A stretch of DNA of 64,000 bases, taken from contig SKCR01035546.1 in assembly GCA_019454045.1 (NCBI GenBank), positions 1 to 64,000 on the forward strand. Reading direction: 5' to 3'. The notes beneath the pieces were generated by a model. The model did not search any database and had not been told where the DNA came from. It worked only from the letters and a program-made list of their open reading frames with translations. This document shows, one piece after another, positions 11,090 to 22,620 of this stretch. Within the stretch, counting starts at the first letter, position 1. Each line of letters starts with the position of its first letter. The stretch comes from Zanthoxylum bungeanum. Lineage: Eukaryota; Streptophyta; Magnoliopsida; Sapindales; Rutaceae. Position numbers and translations under genes: made by a program.

Positions 11090-13155
11090 CCTGACTTTGG
11101 CCAATAAAAAAGCTGTATGCTATTTAACTAGGTAGATCTCACAGATCAATTGGATCTCATCCAATTCCTAGATCCGGTTAGGTGGACATCCAAGTCCGAA
11201 ACATATGTATAATGTCAATGTATCCATACATTTTCCTAACCCTATCCTCCGAATCATCTAGGCCTTGGCTTTGGCCAAACACAAACCTAATGATTCCAGT
11301 TAAGCGGGACCCATTGACGAGGAAAGTTTCGTAATCAATGTCATTGGACAAAAAGTGATCTGACTTTGGCCAATAAAAATCACGATTTGGACAAGACACC
11401 GATATGCAACAAAACTCTCATGATTCAAGTACATCCTTGATTGACAAAGGTCTTGACTTTGGTCAAAAACAAACCAATGCCAACTTCGGATCTTGAACAA
11501 GAATCATTCAATGGAAGGATATTTGCTTAATATAGATTGAGGGATTTTCGCGTGCAAATTGGCTACCAATTTAATTATCTTTGTTAGGTCTCATCATCAT
11601 ACACCCTTAAACATGCATTCTAAATACATAATAAAGCGAGTATGAAATAAAATAATAATGATATGCGGATGGATACTTAACACATTGATCCTAGATCAAA
11701 TCTCTCCCTTTCTCACTCAAGCTAGCACTTGTACTACTTCTACCCGTTACACTACACTTCTAAAGAAACCTCATATACATAGAGGGGAATAGGTGAGAAG
11801 AGAATACAAAGAGAAAGAAGGTGATAAGGCTGGACACGCAGGTCCAATTTAATAAATCGAATTTATTTACAACAATTTCTAAAATTGCCCACCCGACTAA
11901 TATCCATCCGATATACATTATTCATTCAACACAACCACGTATTCACACACATAAGCATGCTATCAATCAATCTAATCAAATTAATTAATCTGATAATTAA
12001 GTGATCATCCAATGTTCAAACAACGATTTGATTTTGTTCGAGTCAAACTCGTTTTTGCGAATAAGTACTCAAAGTACGAATTCATGAATTAAATTAAACT
12101 ACATCATTAAATCTAATTTAACATGTATTTAATACTAATTCACTATTCAATTCCAAATTAAATATTGCACTTTATTTAATAAACCTTTTACGATTTAAAT
12201 TCCAAATTCAATCGCGTCGGGACTCAAAGTCCGATTAACGTCCAACGTCAATTAATTAAGTCTAATGGGCTTCAATTAATTTCTTTAGGCATGGGCTTCG
12301 GCAACCAAAGCCCAATAGTGGAATCACCCAAATGCCTTAGAAATCAATTTTGGCCCATTAGGCCCAATTAAACATTAAAGGTTCATTAGTCGCAATTGGG
12401 CTTTATGGTTAAGGTTTTGGGCCCAATTGGATCCAATCCACTTGGCCTAAACCAAACTTGATAAATCAAGCCCAATAGCCCAAATACAACAATTCAAGCC
12501 CAAATCCCAATTTAAGCCTAAATAATTAAATTACACTAATCCAATTACGCAATTTAATTACCTAAAGTGCATTACATGATTAATCGACTAAATCAATATT
12601 TTTAAAACACCAAATTAGTCTTAATCATCTATTCAATTCATTATTACATGTCAAACACACATAATGAAAAATCAAACCCATTTACATGCTTTCATGCTCT
12701 CGGCCAAGGAGGGATTTTGTGTCCGATTTGGTTTCGATCCAATCGAACCTACAATCGACATCAAATCACCATCCAATTTGATTTCATATACATCCAATGT
12801 CAAAAATCAAAATTACCAAGACATTAAAGGGCATATACATTCGGCCAAGGTAGGAATTTGGGGTTTTTGTCCAATTCGAAATCCAATCCAATTCGATTCA
12901 AATTAACATCAACCTAATGATTCTAACTCATCAAATGAATCAAAATCAAAAAATTCCAAGAATCCAAAATACATCACACATTCGGCCAACATGAAATTTT
13001 GGGGAAAATAATTCCAAATCATTTTTCAACAAATTGGTCCAACCAAAATGCAATAAACATGTTATAAGCATACTCAAACATCAATTTATTCAAATCATGC
13101 TCAACAAACATTTACCCAAATTTTAAGCCCTACAAATTTCATGCTTGCAACATTA
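11090..13155 (-). other. Untranslated leader of element F
   Basis: The region between primer site and pol, homologous to 24724-26790 of element D. No gene was seen. On the minus strand it holds spaced copies of GGCCAAAGTCA (at about 11093, 11267 as a variant, 11362 and 11455), mostly 90-96 bases apart. D has the same motif with the same spacing. Confidence 0.6.
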
Positions 13156-13168
13156 GCTCTTGATGCCA
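13156..13168 (-). other. Primer-binding site of element F
   Basis: The minus strand reads TGGCATCAAGAGC one base after the LTR end CCAACA. It matches the initiator-methionine tRNA primer site TGGTATCAGAGC except for small changes, and is identical to the site of element D. Confidence 0.8.
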
Positions 13169-13169
13169 T

Positions 13170-15186
13170 TGTTGGTTTATTCTAAGGTCCCAAGATCAAA
13201 TCAAGACATGAAATAATGTGTGAACACACCAACGGAGGTAGCGGAATACTCACATTGATCGGTTGAGTCGATTTGGAGACGAATGAACCCAAAAAACGCA
13301 CTGCCATGTAAGCCTACTGCATGCAGTCCACTGCCTACAAAAACAGAAAATTGAGTGAAAAAACGGAGCTCCTAGCTACGTCGTCGGATGGATCCCGTCT
13401 CATGGTCGAACCTCCCTACCACCTTCGCAAGACTTGTAAGTGTGCTAGCACTTGATTTCTCACCATGAGAAACCACTCTTGCTTCCCTATGTTCACGCCA
13501 AAAGGTTCAAAAACCAGTGAACATTTGTTCATTTGGGCGTGAGAGAAGAGAGCATTTGAGAGAGAAAAATGTGTTGTATTAAGTTAAAATGATTTACCAA
13601 AAATCAATTTATATTTATGCCATAATGTTTATTAAATTAATAATAAAATTATGACACAAAACATGCAATGGCTTAGAGTGTCAAACACTCAACTCCATGC
13701 AATGACATTGAGTGCATTGTACACTATCTACATGCAGTGCATTAGAATGACATGTGTCATGTGGGCCCCACACGTTTCCAAATGAAAGTGGGCCCACGTG
13801 CACTCACGCGTTCGGGTTCGATATTTCCGAAATACCGAGCTTACGTCGCGACGTTAATTCAATCGAATTTAAATAAATAATTGCGCCTGGCGAAATTATT
13901 ATTTACGTCGCTAACGAATTAATTCTAAATTAACTCGTTTGCCCGAATTAAAATCTAATTTTAATTCCGCGTCGAAATCTAATTTCATCTAATATATCGA
14001 ATATTTAATACATCGATTAATTCCGAATTAATCGTTCTCTCTCTTTAGACGACATTTTATCCCGGATAAAATATCTCCGTTATTAATCCTAGATTAATTT
14101 TCTCTCTCTTCTATATAATCCCAGATTATTCAAGAGTGCGAGTTGTGCGTCATCGGTGGATTATCGGGAAGCGACCCATGAGATCCCCGGATAATCTGGC
14201 AGTAAATACGGTCGTCGGAGTATCCGAATCACGTACGTACCAAGTACTACGTTCTACCGATTTACGAGACAAGGTCGACTCCTAGCAAAGCACCAAGTCT
14301 CCCAATTCTCCGGACATATCCATTTAAGAATATTAAGATCTGTATCAAGCGTAGTATACAATTGTATTGTGCATATCGGCCCAGTATCGGATAATCACGT
14401 GCTAGGGCTGGGGCTGGATAAGTGTCTGCCCCGTCCGAAACACATATCGGATGTCTGGTAACTAGTCTCTATAATCGGATATTCATGACCTGGTCATAAT
14501 ATCACGATTGGATGCGCATCACTTAAGAGCACTAATACCGTATCCTGCGTGACATCATCTCCATTATGACTGGAGTGACACTTCCGTCTTGACATCACAT
14601 CCAATACACTACGACTCTCTGATAAACCCAGAAGAGGTGAACACAGAACCAGTTAAGATCCCCCACCACCAAAACCAAAGTTTACCGATTGTCGTAAGTA
14701 TTAGCGATGTAAGTCTCAGGTTAAGACTATACACACCTACCTTGATTTCGGCCTCCCATAGACACCTAGTCATAATACCAATGGGATTCCGAAGGGTCTA
14801 TCCAGAGCGAAGCTGTTTCCCGTACCATCGGTGAAACACGACCTCCTATCGCACTTGCACAAGTATCCAATACTTATATATATGAGAACTATGCCGTTGT
14901 GCCCTCACAACGCGCACAAGTGCAATACTAGCCTATTCCGCATTATCGATGTCCAGTCTCGATAATACTACGGCTAGGGATATTTAATGATTAATCCTTC
15001 ATGGACTGATACTGTCTCATATCATCTCAATCCAGGAACTAATCATAGGGACCTCTCTTCATTTATATATCTATGGTGATCTAATCACAAATGACGAGAG
15101 TGCAATTTCCTTGTTACATAGTTAATTTGCTACAGCAACACAATGTTCTGTGCAAATAGTGACGTTATGGGTATTATTATCCAACA
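13170..15186 (-). repeat. Element F 5' LTR
   Basis: Direct repeat partner of 5163-7179, next to the primer-binding site, hence the 5' LTR. It is followed on the right by the target duplication CAGGC (15187-15191). Confidence 0.93.
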
Positions 15187-15276
15187 CAGGCAAGTCAGAT
15201 GGAGCTGGTGAGCCAGGTAAGGGAAATGCATTGCATAACTTTGATAGGATTGTCATGTACACATTACACAATTCCC

Positions 15277-15294
15277 ATCAAAGTGGGGGCGAAC
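15277..15294 (+). other. Polypurine tract of element A
   Basis: ATCAAAGTGGGGGCGAAC directly before the LTR start TGTAGGCACTG. Element B has the near-identical tract at 17706-17722. Confidence 0.7.
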
Positions 15295-17552
15295 TGTAGG
15301 CACTGTATTTTTGCATATAAGTCCCGATGATGAGTCTCGTATGGAGACACTACCTCTTTAGTCGTGAAAGTCGCGGGAATCGGACGTCGGAAGGAAAGGG
15401 TCAAGAATTGACACATGTTGGATTTAACTCGCTGGAGTAGCTTCGGGTTCGCTTGTTGGACCTCCGTTTTAAAAAACACATCCCTAGCCCCAACCCATTA
15501 AATTACATCCAAATAAATAAAGAAAATATTAAAATACACCTCACAAATTAAATGATTAAAACCAATTAAATTAAACTTAAATTAATTAAATCACATTCCT
15601 AATTTAATTAAATAACCTACAATTAAGATAAAACACATTCCTAATTTAATTAAATCACCTACAATTTTAAATATCATATCTTTAACTAAAAAGAACAAAT
15701 CAAATTAATTCCCCTAATTAAAGATTTCCCTATCACATACTAAATTAAAAATATCTCAATTAATACACAATTTGATTCATTCTCCAACACGGTAAAACCC
15801 CCTCCTTGGCCTATAAAAAGAACCATTCACACCTTACCAAACCCTGGCTGGCTGGCTCACTCTCACCAAAATACAAAGAAAATAACCTAGCCACACAACC
15901 CACCTTATCTTACTCAAAGTCACGTAAGCCTCCACCAGCGCATCACCAAGTCTTCTTCACGCCAAGCCACAAACTTCAGCACATTCATCACCGACAGCCC
16001 TTTGACCGCATATACCCTCACACACCTGCCCTTCACGTAAGCCTCACTAATTACCTTCATCAGCCCTTCATAGCCTTCTTCAGGTACTGCCATAAGACAC
16101 CTGCTCATTGACCTCGCCCCTACCCCTTTCACACTTTCACGCACATGCCTCTCCTTTCAATTAGCGCCACACACTCACCCCATATCCTCAATGCCACCTT
16201 GCTCCTTCAATCAGCCACATAAACCTCAACGCCACACGCCATGCATCACGCCTGACCAACCTTCCTTCACTTACACAGACATTCAGCACTAACGGCACTT
16301 GCCTCACCTTCACGCTGCCATCACACATTAGCCCCATAAGCCTGCGCACCATAAACCAAATCACGCCTCGCCAACCCTCAACAAATACGCAACCGGCCCT
16401 CAATAAACCACTCACCAGCCCTCCTTCTGATCATCAAAATCACGCCCAAACAGCCACAAACCTGCCCTCCAAATCACCTCAAAATAGCCCTCATAAACCC
16501 CTGAAACTGTCCAGATTTTAGCCACAAAACTGCATCAAAAACTGCACAAAACAGTCCCCAAAAACTGCACAAACTAGTCCCTTAATTACCCCAAAATAGC
16601 GACCAGAAAATACAACAAAAATAGCAGCGAAACGGAGTGAAAACAGCGGCCCAAACAGCGAAACAGTGAGGAAAAACATTGGATTAGTGAACCAGAAAAG
16701 TTGCGGAGTAATAATCCTTCTGACGGCCGTGTAACGCGCTTTCGAGAGACGACAAAAGAGGTTAGACCTGAGGGCACGCTTTTATTTATTATCTTTCGTT
16801 TGTTTTTATTTCTCTTAATATATTATCATATGAAAGTCATTTATTGAAGCATGATGTGAATTTTGGATGAGCGGAATATGTGTTCGCTTTTGTGGTATAT
16901 TGGATGGAAACCCGGAAGTAAATTCCGTAGCCGAATCCGAATGGACGGTAGTGCGGTTTGTACTCGGGATACAACGCCACGTACCACTTGAGAGACGTAT
17001 TTCGTCTCATCCAAATTTATATTTGAGCATGAAATAGTTCGTAGGTTATTTATTTATTATTTAAAGCATGATTTAGCATAGTTTATTATTTATTTTCAAA
17101 GCATGATTATGCATGATATTTTATTTAGTTTTTGTTCATGTTTAAATAGAGATTTGTTTATTTTGGTTTCAAAGTTCAATATGCTCGTTGCGTAATATTG
17201 CGTGTTTGTCGTTTAATAACTTACTTTTCAAGCATGCAAACTTAGATTAGGAATTATTTTGACAAATGCATATTAGATCTAAGTCACCCTTGAGTATACA
17301 TGTTGAGTAGAATCGGTTAATTTATTGCACAAATCATATCATTACAAGTGACATAAGTAAGGGACCATTCCGAACCCAACGGTTTGAGGTCTTCCCTTGC
17401 GAGGGGTGAGTGCGGCCTTAAATCTCATTTTCCCGGTTCACACCGGGTGGTGACTCCATTATTCTCCGGTTTAGTCCCCCGCGGGCTACTCCGTACTCCC
17501 ACTAGGTCCTGAGCCTAGAACAGCATGCGTCGCCCAGGTTCTATTGTCTACA
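15295..17552 (+). repeat. Element A 3' LTR
   Basis: Starts TGTAGGCACTG after the polypurine tract and ends TTGTCTACA. Its start, middle (TATCGGATGG...ACCCGG at about 16898) and end (GTAAGGGACCATTCCGAAC at 17357) recur in LTRs K and B. A TATA box (CTATAAAAAG, 15811-15820) marks the likely transcription start region. The short open frames in it do not resemble proteins. Confidence 0.82.
15811..15820 (+). promoter_or_regulatory. TATA box of element A LTR
   Basis: CTATAAAAAG about 516 bases into the LTR. LTR K has TTATAAAAAG and LTR B has CTATATAAG at the matching place. Confidence 0.55.
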
Positions 17553-17722
17553 CTCGGGAATGAGGATGAGGAACTCTAAGAATGGAGAGGAACCTCGGGA
17601 ATGAGGACGAGCAAAAGAGCCTCGAGAATGAGGATCGATCAGGTAAGTAAAAAATGCATGCATGACTTTGATAAGGTTGTCATTGTCACACACTGCACAA
17701 ACCCCATCAAACTGGGGGCGAT
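17553..17722 (+). mobile_element. Element B: end of 3' UTR with short tandem repeats and polypurine tract
   Basis: Four units of about 20-26 bases (CTCGGGAATGAGGA and variants) at 17551-17640, then a block like the one before the LTR of A, and the polypurine tract ATCAAACTGGGGGCGAT. This is the 3' UTR end of a second Tat element. Element A ends exactly at its left side, so A probably inserted here. Confidence 0.7.
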
Positions 17723-18530
17723 TGTAGAGATTGTATTTTTTGCATGAGCCCGATGATGAGCCTCGTATGGAGGCACTACCTGAAAAGTTGGGAAGTGACG
17801 AAAAACGAATGCCGGAAGGGAGGAAAACCTCCAAAATTAGCCCCTCATCGAATTCAAACTCACTTGCCAGCCTTCGATTCACTCAGTCAGCTTCTGCATC
17901 AAACCGTAGCCTTGGACACGTATCTGCCCCTATTTCAGACCTCCCATGTAGCCCATGCAATCGGCCCATGCAATACACGCGACCCAAAAAACCCCATGCA
18001 TAATCTTTCCAAATAAGATAAAATCTCATTAGTTATGAAAGCATCAACACTTTCCAATTTAATAAGATTTTTTGCATCCTATCCTTACCAATTTAACGAA
18101 GATTTGAAATCCCATTCTTGCCAAATATGCCAGATCCTAGACCCAAACTATAAAGAATTCTCACTTCCTATATAAGTGATTTGACTTCTTAAGTACCATA
18201 TATGGAAAGAAAATCTTGAGACAAAGAGAGGAGAGTGGCGGCATCCCTATGAGACAGCAACTATAAAAAACAAAGAAGAGAATCGGCCAAAAGGGAGGCT
18301 CTTTTCTTCTTTTTTTGGGGATCACCGAAAAAATAACAAGAAAAGATGGGGGATCACCGAAAAAAATAAGAAAAGAGGGAAAGAATCACCGAAAAAAAAG
18401 AAAAACAGAAAATAGGAACAAAAAGAAAACCCTAGAAGGCAACCAGTGAGCCGTGAACAAGTGAGCAGGGACGTGAAAGCAACGTGAATCAGAAGGCAGA
18501 ACAGGACGTAGACCTGGACGTGAAATCGTC

Positions 18531-20955
18531 TGTAGGCACTGCATTTTTACATAAGTCCAATGATGAGCCTCGTATAGAGGCACTACCTGAAAAGTTACGA
18601 AAGTCACGGGAAACGAATGCCGGAAGGGAAAACTCCAAAATTATCACCTCATTGGATTCAGACTCACTAGCCAGCCTCGGATTTGCTTAGCCGCTGTTTT
18701 AAACCTTAGCCTCTGCCCAAAACCCCTGCAATCCATGTCATACACGCCCATACCACACAAGGCCCACACAAAGCCCGTGCACGCCCAAGCCTTCCCAAAT
18801 AAAAGAAATCCAATGCAAAACAGATGTAAAAAATCCCTCAAATCACCTTCCAATTTAACAAGATATGAAATCCCATCGTCACCAAATTTAGAGATTTTGT
18901 TCCCTAAATAAATTAAGAAAATATCTCCCATATTTATTTGATTTGTTTCCTTGATTGAAGATCCCTTGAAAGCATTATAAAAAGAGGCCATTACCAAACC
19001 CTAAAGGAGGCTTTCAACTCTCTTTTCTTAGACACACACACATGGTAAACAACTTGAGAAATATTTTTCTTGCACCTTGGAGGACACACACGGCGAAAAA
19101 CCACCACAAAAGCCCTAAACCTTCTTTCCTCTCAACCTCACACGACAAAGCACAAAAACCCTAAACGACATTCTTCTATTTTCTTTCTCTGATCACCGAA
19201 CAAATAAGAGACAACCAACCCTAGAACCAGCCAGCCGTGAAAACCAAACAACAAATAAAAACAAACAAAAAATCAGCGTGAAGCCCCAATTAGCCAAATC
19301 ACAAACAGCACATGCAATAACAAAACAAAAACCACAAACCAGCCCTTAGCACCGAACAAAACAACAAACCATAAAGCAGCCCCCCTTAGCACCGAACAAC
19401 CACAAATCAATAAGAAAAATAGCCCTTCACCGACAAAACAACAACAAAATTAGCTTCAAACAACAGCCCTTAACCGACCAAAACAAACACTAAAACCACA
19501 GCTCACCGACAACCAAATTAGCCTCAAACAGCAGCCCTAAAAACAACCAAAACAACAGCCTAAAAAACAGTAATTGCAGCCCAAAAAAAAACCAAAATAG
19601 CAGCCCCAAAAATAGTAAACAGCAGCCCAAAAAAATAGCAGAAACAATTAAACAGTGAAAAAAAAGAGCGAACCAGCAAACCAGAAAAACATCAAGCTTT
19701 AATCCTTCCGGCGACGGCCTAACTTACTTCCAAGAAGCAACTTAAAAGGTAAGACCTGAGGGCACCCTATTTATTTTTATAGTTCCGGACACAACATGTC
19801 TGGTTGGACGTGAAATACGTCCAGCTGGGTATGTAAAGTCCTACATTAAAGACGGCCAAATTTCTGGTCACATCTTTTTCTCTCTTTAGCATTCCATTAT
19901 TTATCATTTCATCGTTATTTTATTTCGTATTTATTTTTTTTATCTATTTACTTTCATCGTTATTTTATTATTTCGTATTTAGTTTCGTTATTTATCCTTT
20001 TTTATTTATCTATTCATTTTCATGGTTATTTTATTATTTCGCCTTTATTTTTTATTTACCTTTTTTGTCTATTTATTGTTACTTTATTATTTCGCACCTA
20101 TTTTCATGTCCGCTTACATTTGCATTAATGATTGTGTGTGTTATCCCTTGCGGTATATCGGATGGTAACCCAGACATAAATTCCGTAGCTGAATCTGAAT
20201 GGACGGTAGTGTAGTCTGTACTTGGGATACAACTCCACGTACCGCTCGGGAAAATTCATATATGTGTGTTCATGTCATTATTGATGCTATTTTTGTAAGA
20301 ACATTCGAACGCGTTTTCAAACGCAACTCGAACGCAAGCCTTCTGCCTCATTCCGTTCGAACGCGTTCTCGAACACTACACGAACGTGAACTCTCTAGAA
20401 CACTTCGTTCGAACGCGTTTATGAACGCTACACGAACGCACACACATTGGATAACCTCTTTCTTTATATTTTATGCGTTTTTACCTCTTTAGTTATTTAT
20501 TTTGCAATATGCGTTTGAGATTAATTATTTGTATTTATTATTAACGCTTTTTTTCCTGCTTTTGATTGTTGTTATAATCATATTTTTTATTTAATATGTT
20601 TTTGGAACTATGTATTTGCTTTTATTGATATTCATGTTTATGGGTGTGCAAATTTGTGTGTTTATTTGAATTATCTTACATGTGCTGCATAAGACTTGGT
20701 TATACCATTGTGTGAACCCGTCCATTATATAGGCATAAGTAAGGGATCATTCCGAACCCAACGGTTTGAGGTATTCCCTTACGAGGGGTGAGTGCGGCCT
20801 TAAATCATTTCCCAGTTCACATTGGGTGGCGACTCATTTATTCTCCGGTTTAGTCCCCCATGGCCTACTCCGTACTCTCTACGGGCTGCGAGCCCAACAG
20901 TGTCGTGGTCGCCGAACATCATAGGCATAGCGGTAAACCCCACTTTGCTCCTACA
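18531..20955 (+). repeat. LTR K: solo LTR of the A/B family inside LTR B
   Basis: A complete-looking LTR (TGTAGGCACTG...CTCCTACA, 2425 bases) interrupts LTR B. Its flanks (TCGTC and CCAGC) do not form a clear duplication, so it may be a solo LTR with a decayed target site or a product of unequal recombination. It has a TATA box (TTATAAAAAG, near 18975). At 20300-20440 there are three copies of a block with TTCGAACGCGTT followed by GAACGC and ACGAACG. Confidence 0.72.
20295..20440 (+). repeat. Three TTCGAACGCGTT-containing repeats in LTR K
   Basis: Three imperfect units of about 50 bases, each with TTCGAACGCGTT, a GAACxC step and ACGAACG. The core is rich in inverted symmetry (TTCGAA, ACGCGT). 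LTRs A and B lack this block. Confidence 0.75.
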
Positions 20956-22148
20956 CCAGCGACAACAGCGTGAACCAGTAAGCAGGAATGTGACAGCAGC
21001 GTGAAAATAGCGAAACAGGGAACCAAAAATAGTGAACCAGCAAGCAGAAATAGTAAACCAGCAGCCAGAAACAGTGAACCAACAACCAGAAACAGTGAAC
21101 CACTAACCAGAAATAGCGAACCAAACCTTGAAACCAAGTTTCGATCCTTCCGACGACGACCTAACGCACTTCCGAGAATGCAACTTAAAAGGTAAGACCT
21201 GAGGGCACCCTTACCATATTTATTTTTATAGTTCCGGACGCTGCATGCTTGGCTGGACGTGAAATACGTCCAGCCGGGTATGCGAAGTCCTACATCAAAA
21301 ATGGCCAAATCTCTGGGCACATTTCTTCTTTGGCATTTTGTTATTTACTTTTTTTTTTTATCTATTTATTCACTTTTATTGTTATTTTATTATTTCACCT
21401 TTATTTTGTTTATGTTTGTTCATGATTATACATATATGCATTGTTATATTTTTTCGCATCTATTTTCTATGTCTGTTTACATTGAATTGATGATTATGTG
21501 TGTTATTCTCCCTTGCGGTATATCGGATGGAAACCCAGACGTAAATTTCATAGCCGAATCCGATTGGACGGTAGTGCGGTCTGTACTTGGGATAAAACTC
21601 TACGTGCCACTCGGGAAATACTCATATATGCGTCGACCTATTTCTTTATATTTTTTGCATTTTTACCTCTTTAATTATTCATTTTGCATTATGTGTGTGT
21701 GATTAATTATTTACATTGCATTATACTTTTCCTCTTCTCTATATTTTACATCAATCAATAATTAGTCGCCTTATATTATGCATGAGTGATTTAATTATAT
21801 CTTTGCGTGGAGCCATATTATTTCTATTAATATTTATAGGTGTGCAAATTTGTGTTTATTTGACTTACCATGCATGAACAACATAAGACTTGGCTATATC
21901 ATTGTGTGAACCCATACATTATACTGGCATAAGTAAGGGACCATTCCGAACACAACGGTTTGAGGTCTTCCCTTGCGAGGGGTGAGTGCGGCTTCAAATC
22001 TTTCTCAGTTCACACTGGGTGGTGACTCATTCATTCTCTGGTTTTGTACCCCACGGGCTAATCAGTACTCTCTATGGGTCGTGAGCCCAACAGTATCGTG
22101 GTCGCCGAACATCATAGGCATATCGGTAAACCCCGCTTTGCTCCTACA

Positions 22149-22603
22149 CAAGGCACAATGGTTCTGAAGATGACATTTGGGAAAGAGATTACATTGAAGA
22201 ATGTTTTACATGTTCCTGATATTCGGAAGAGCTTGGTTTCGGGTTCACTCCTTAGCAAGAATGGTTTCAAGCTTGTATTTGTTTCTGATAAATTCTTACT
22301 GACCAAGAACGATGTCTACATAGGAAAAATATACCTTATTGAAGGCCTTTTCAAGTTCAATGTAATGACTGTCAATCGACACAATGCTAGTAATAAATCT
22401 ACATCTTCCATTTATATTATTGAGTCAGAAAATGTATGGCATATGAGGTTAGGACAAGTTAATTAGGATACAATGCATAAATTAATTAACATGGACCTTA
22501 TACCTAAGTTTACAATTGATAACCAACATAAATGTGAGGCATGTGTTGAAGAAAAAATGCATATAGCATCATTTCATTCCATAGTACGAAGTTCTGGACC
22601 CTT
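22149..22603 (+). pseudogene. Copia pol, left part (pre-integrase and integrase zinc finger), element C
   Basis: The frame reads GTMVLKMTFGKEITLKNVLH, then VPDIRKSLVSGSLLSKNGF, which is the copia region between protease and integrase. WHMRLGQVN (about 22437-22463) and KCEACVEEK (about 22531) form the His/Cys zinc-binding part of integrase. A TAG at 22464-22466 interrupts it. The open frame that covers the start (22074-22466) begins inside LTR B, so its first 25 codons are not part of the gene. The sequence resumes at 33266, and joining across one copy of GGAAC keeps the frame. Confidence 0.85.
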
Positions 22604-22608
22604 GGAAC
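22604..22608 (+). repeat. Target-site duplication of solo LTR E, left copy
   Basis: GGAAC, repeated at 33266-33270. Confidence 0.88.
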
Positions 22609-22615
22609 TGTTGGA

Positions 22616-22620
22616 CAATT
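22616..22620 (+). repeat. Target-site duplication of element D, left copy
   Basis: CAATT, repeated at 31177-31181. Confidence 0.88.

Larger units (their letters stand above)
5163..15186 (-). mobile_element. Element F: full-length Ty1/copia-type retrotransposon, minus strand, in the 3' UTR of A
   Basis: Two 2017-base direct repeats (5163-7179 and 13170-15186) enclose 5990 bases. Both begin and end with TGTTGG/CCAACA and are flanked by the 5-base duplication CAGGC. A primer-binding site (TGGCATCAAGAGC on the minus strand, 13156-13168) and a polypurine tract (minus strand, 7180-7192) fix the direction. The LTRs differ by only about a dozen substitutions and a few 1-3 base indels by eye, so the insertion is recent compared with its surroundings. 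The internal region shows only degraded integrase, RT and RNase H sequence. No gag or protease was recognised, so the element looks non-autonomous. It is the same family as D and E. Confidence 0.93.
1..17552 (+). mobile_element. Element A: Ty3/gypsy Tat-lineage retrotransposon, 3' half, split by element F
   Basis: The window opens inside the pol gene of this element. The order is integrase (to 1234), an antisense ORF (1501-2662), tandem arrays (2988-5080), copia element F (5163-15186), the last 108 bases of 3' UTR, a polypurine tract (15277-15294) and a 3' LTR (15295-17552). A long 3' UTR with tandem repeats and an antisense extra ORF between pol and the 3' LTR is a known trait of the Tat lineage (Ogre, Retand and Grande types). 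The integrase sequence also fits that group. The right end falls inside another element of the same family, B, so A is probably nested in B. The 5' end is outside the window, so no TSD can be checked. Confidence 0.8.
17723..22148 (+). repeat. Element B 3' LTR, split by LTR K
   Basis: Left part 17723-18530 starts TGTAGAGATTG. Right part 20956-22148 ends GCTCCTACA. Together they give about 2.0 kb, in the size range of the other LTRs of this family. The left part has a TATA box (CTATATAAG, near 18169). The right part has tandem AACAGTGAACCA units (about 20990-21125) and the conserved TATCGGATGG and GTAAGGGACCATTCCG blocks. Its end abuts the pol gene of copia element C, so B is inserted in C. Confidence 0.75.

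Noticed and set aside
15806..16777. Several ORFs inside LTR A on both strands
   Set aside because: Compositionally biased (Pro/Thr/His or Arg/Leu rich) and not conserved in LTRs B and K.
20199..21702. ORFs of 60-147 codons in LTRs K and B
   Set aside because: They depend on local AT-rich or repeat sequence and are not shared by sister LTRs.
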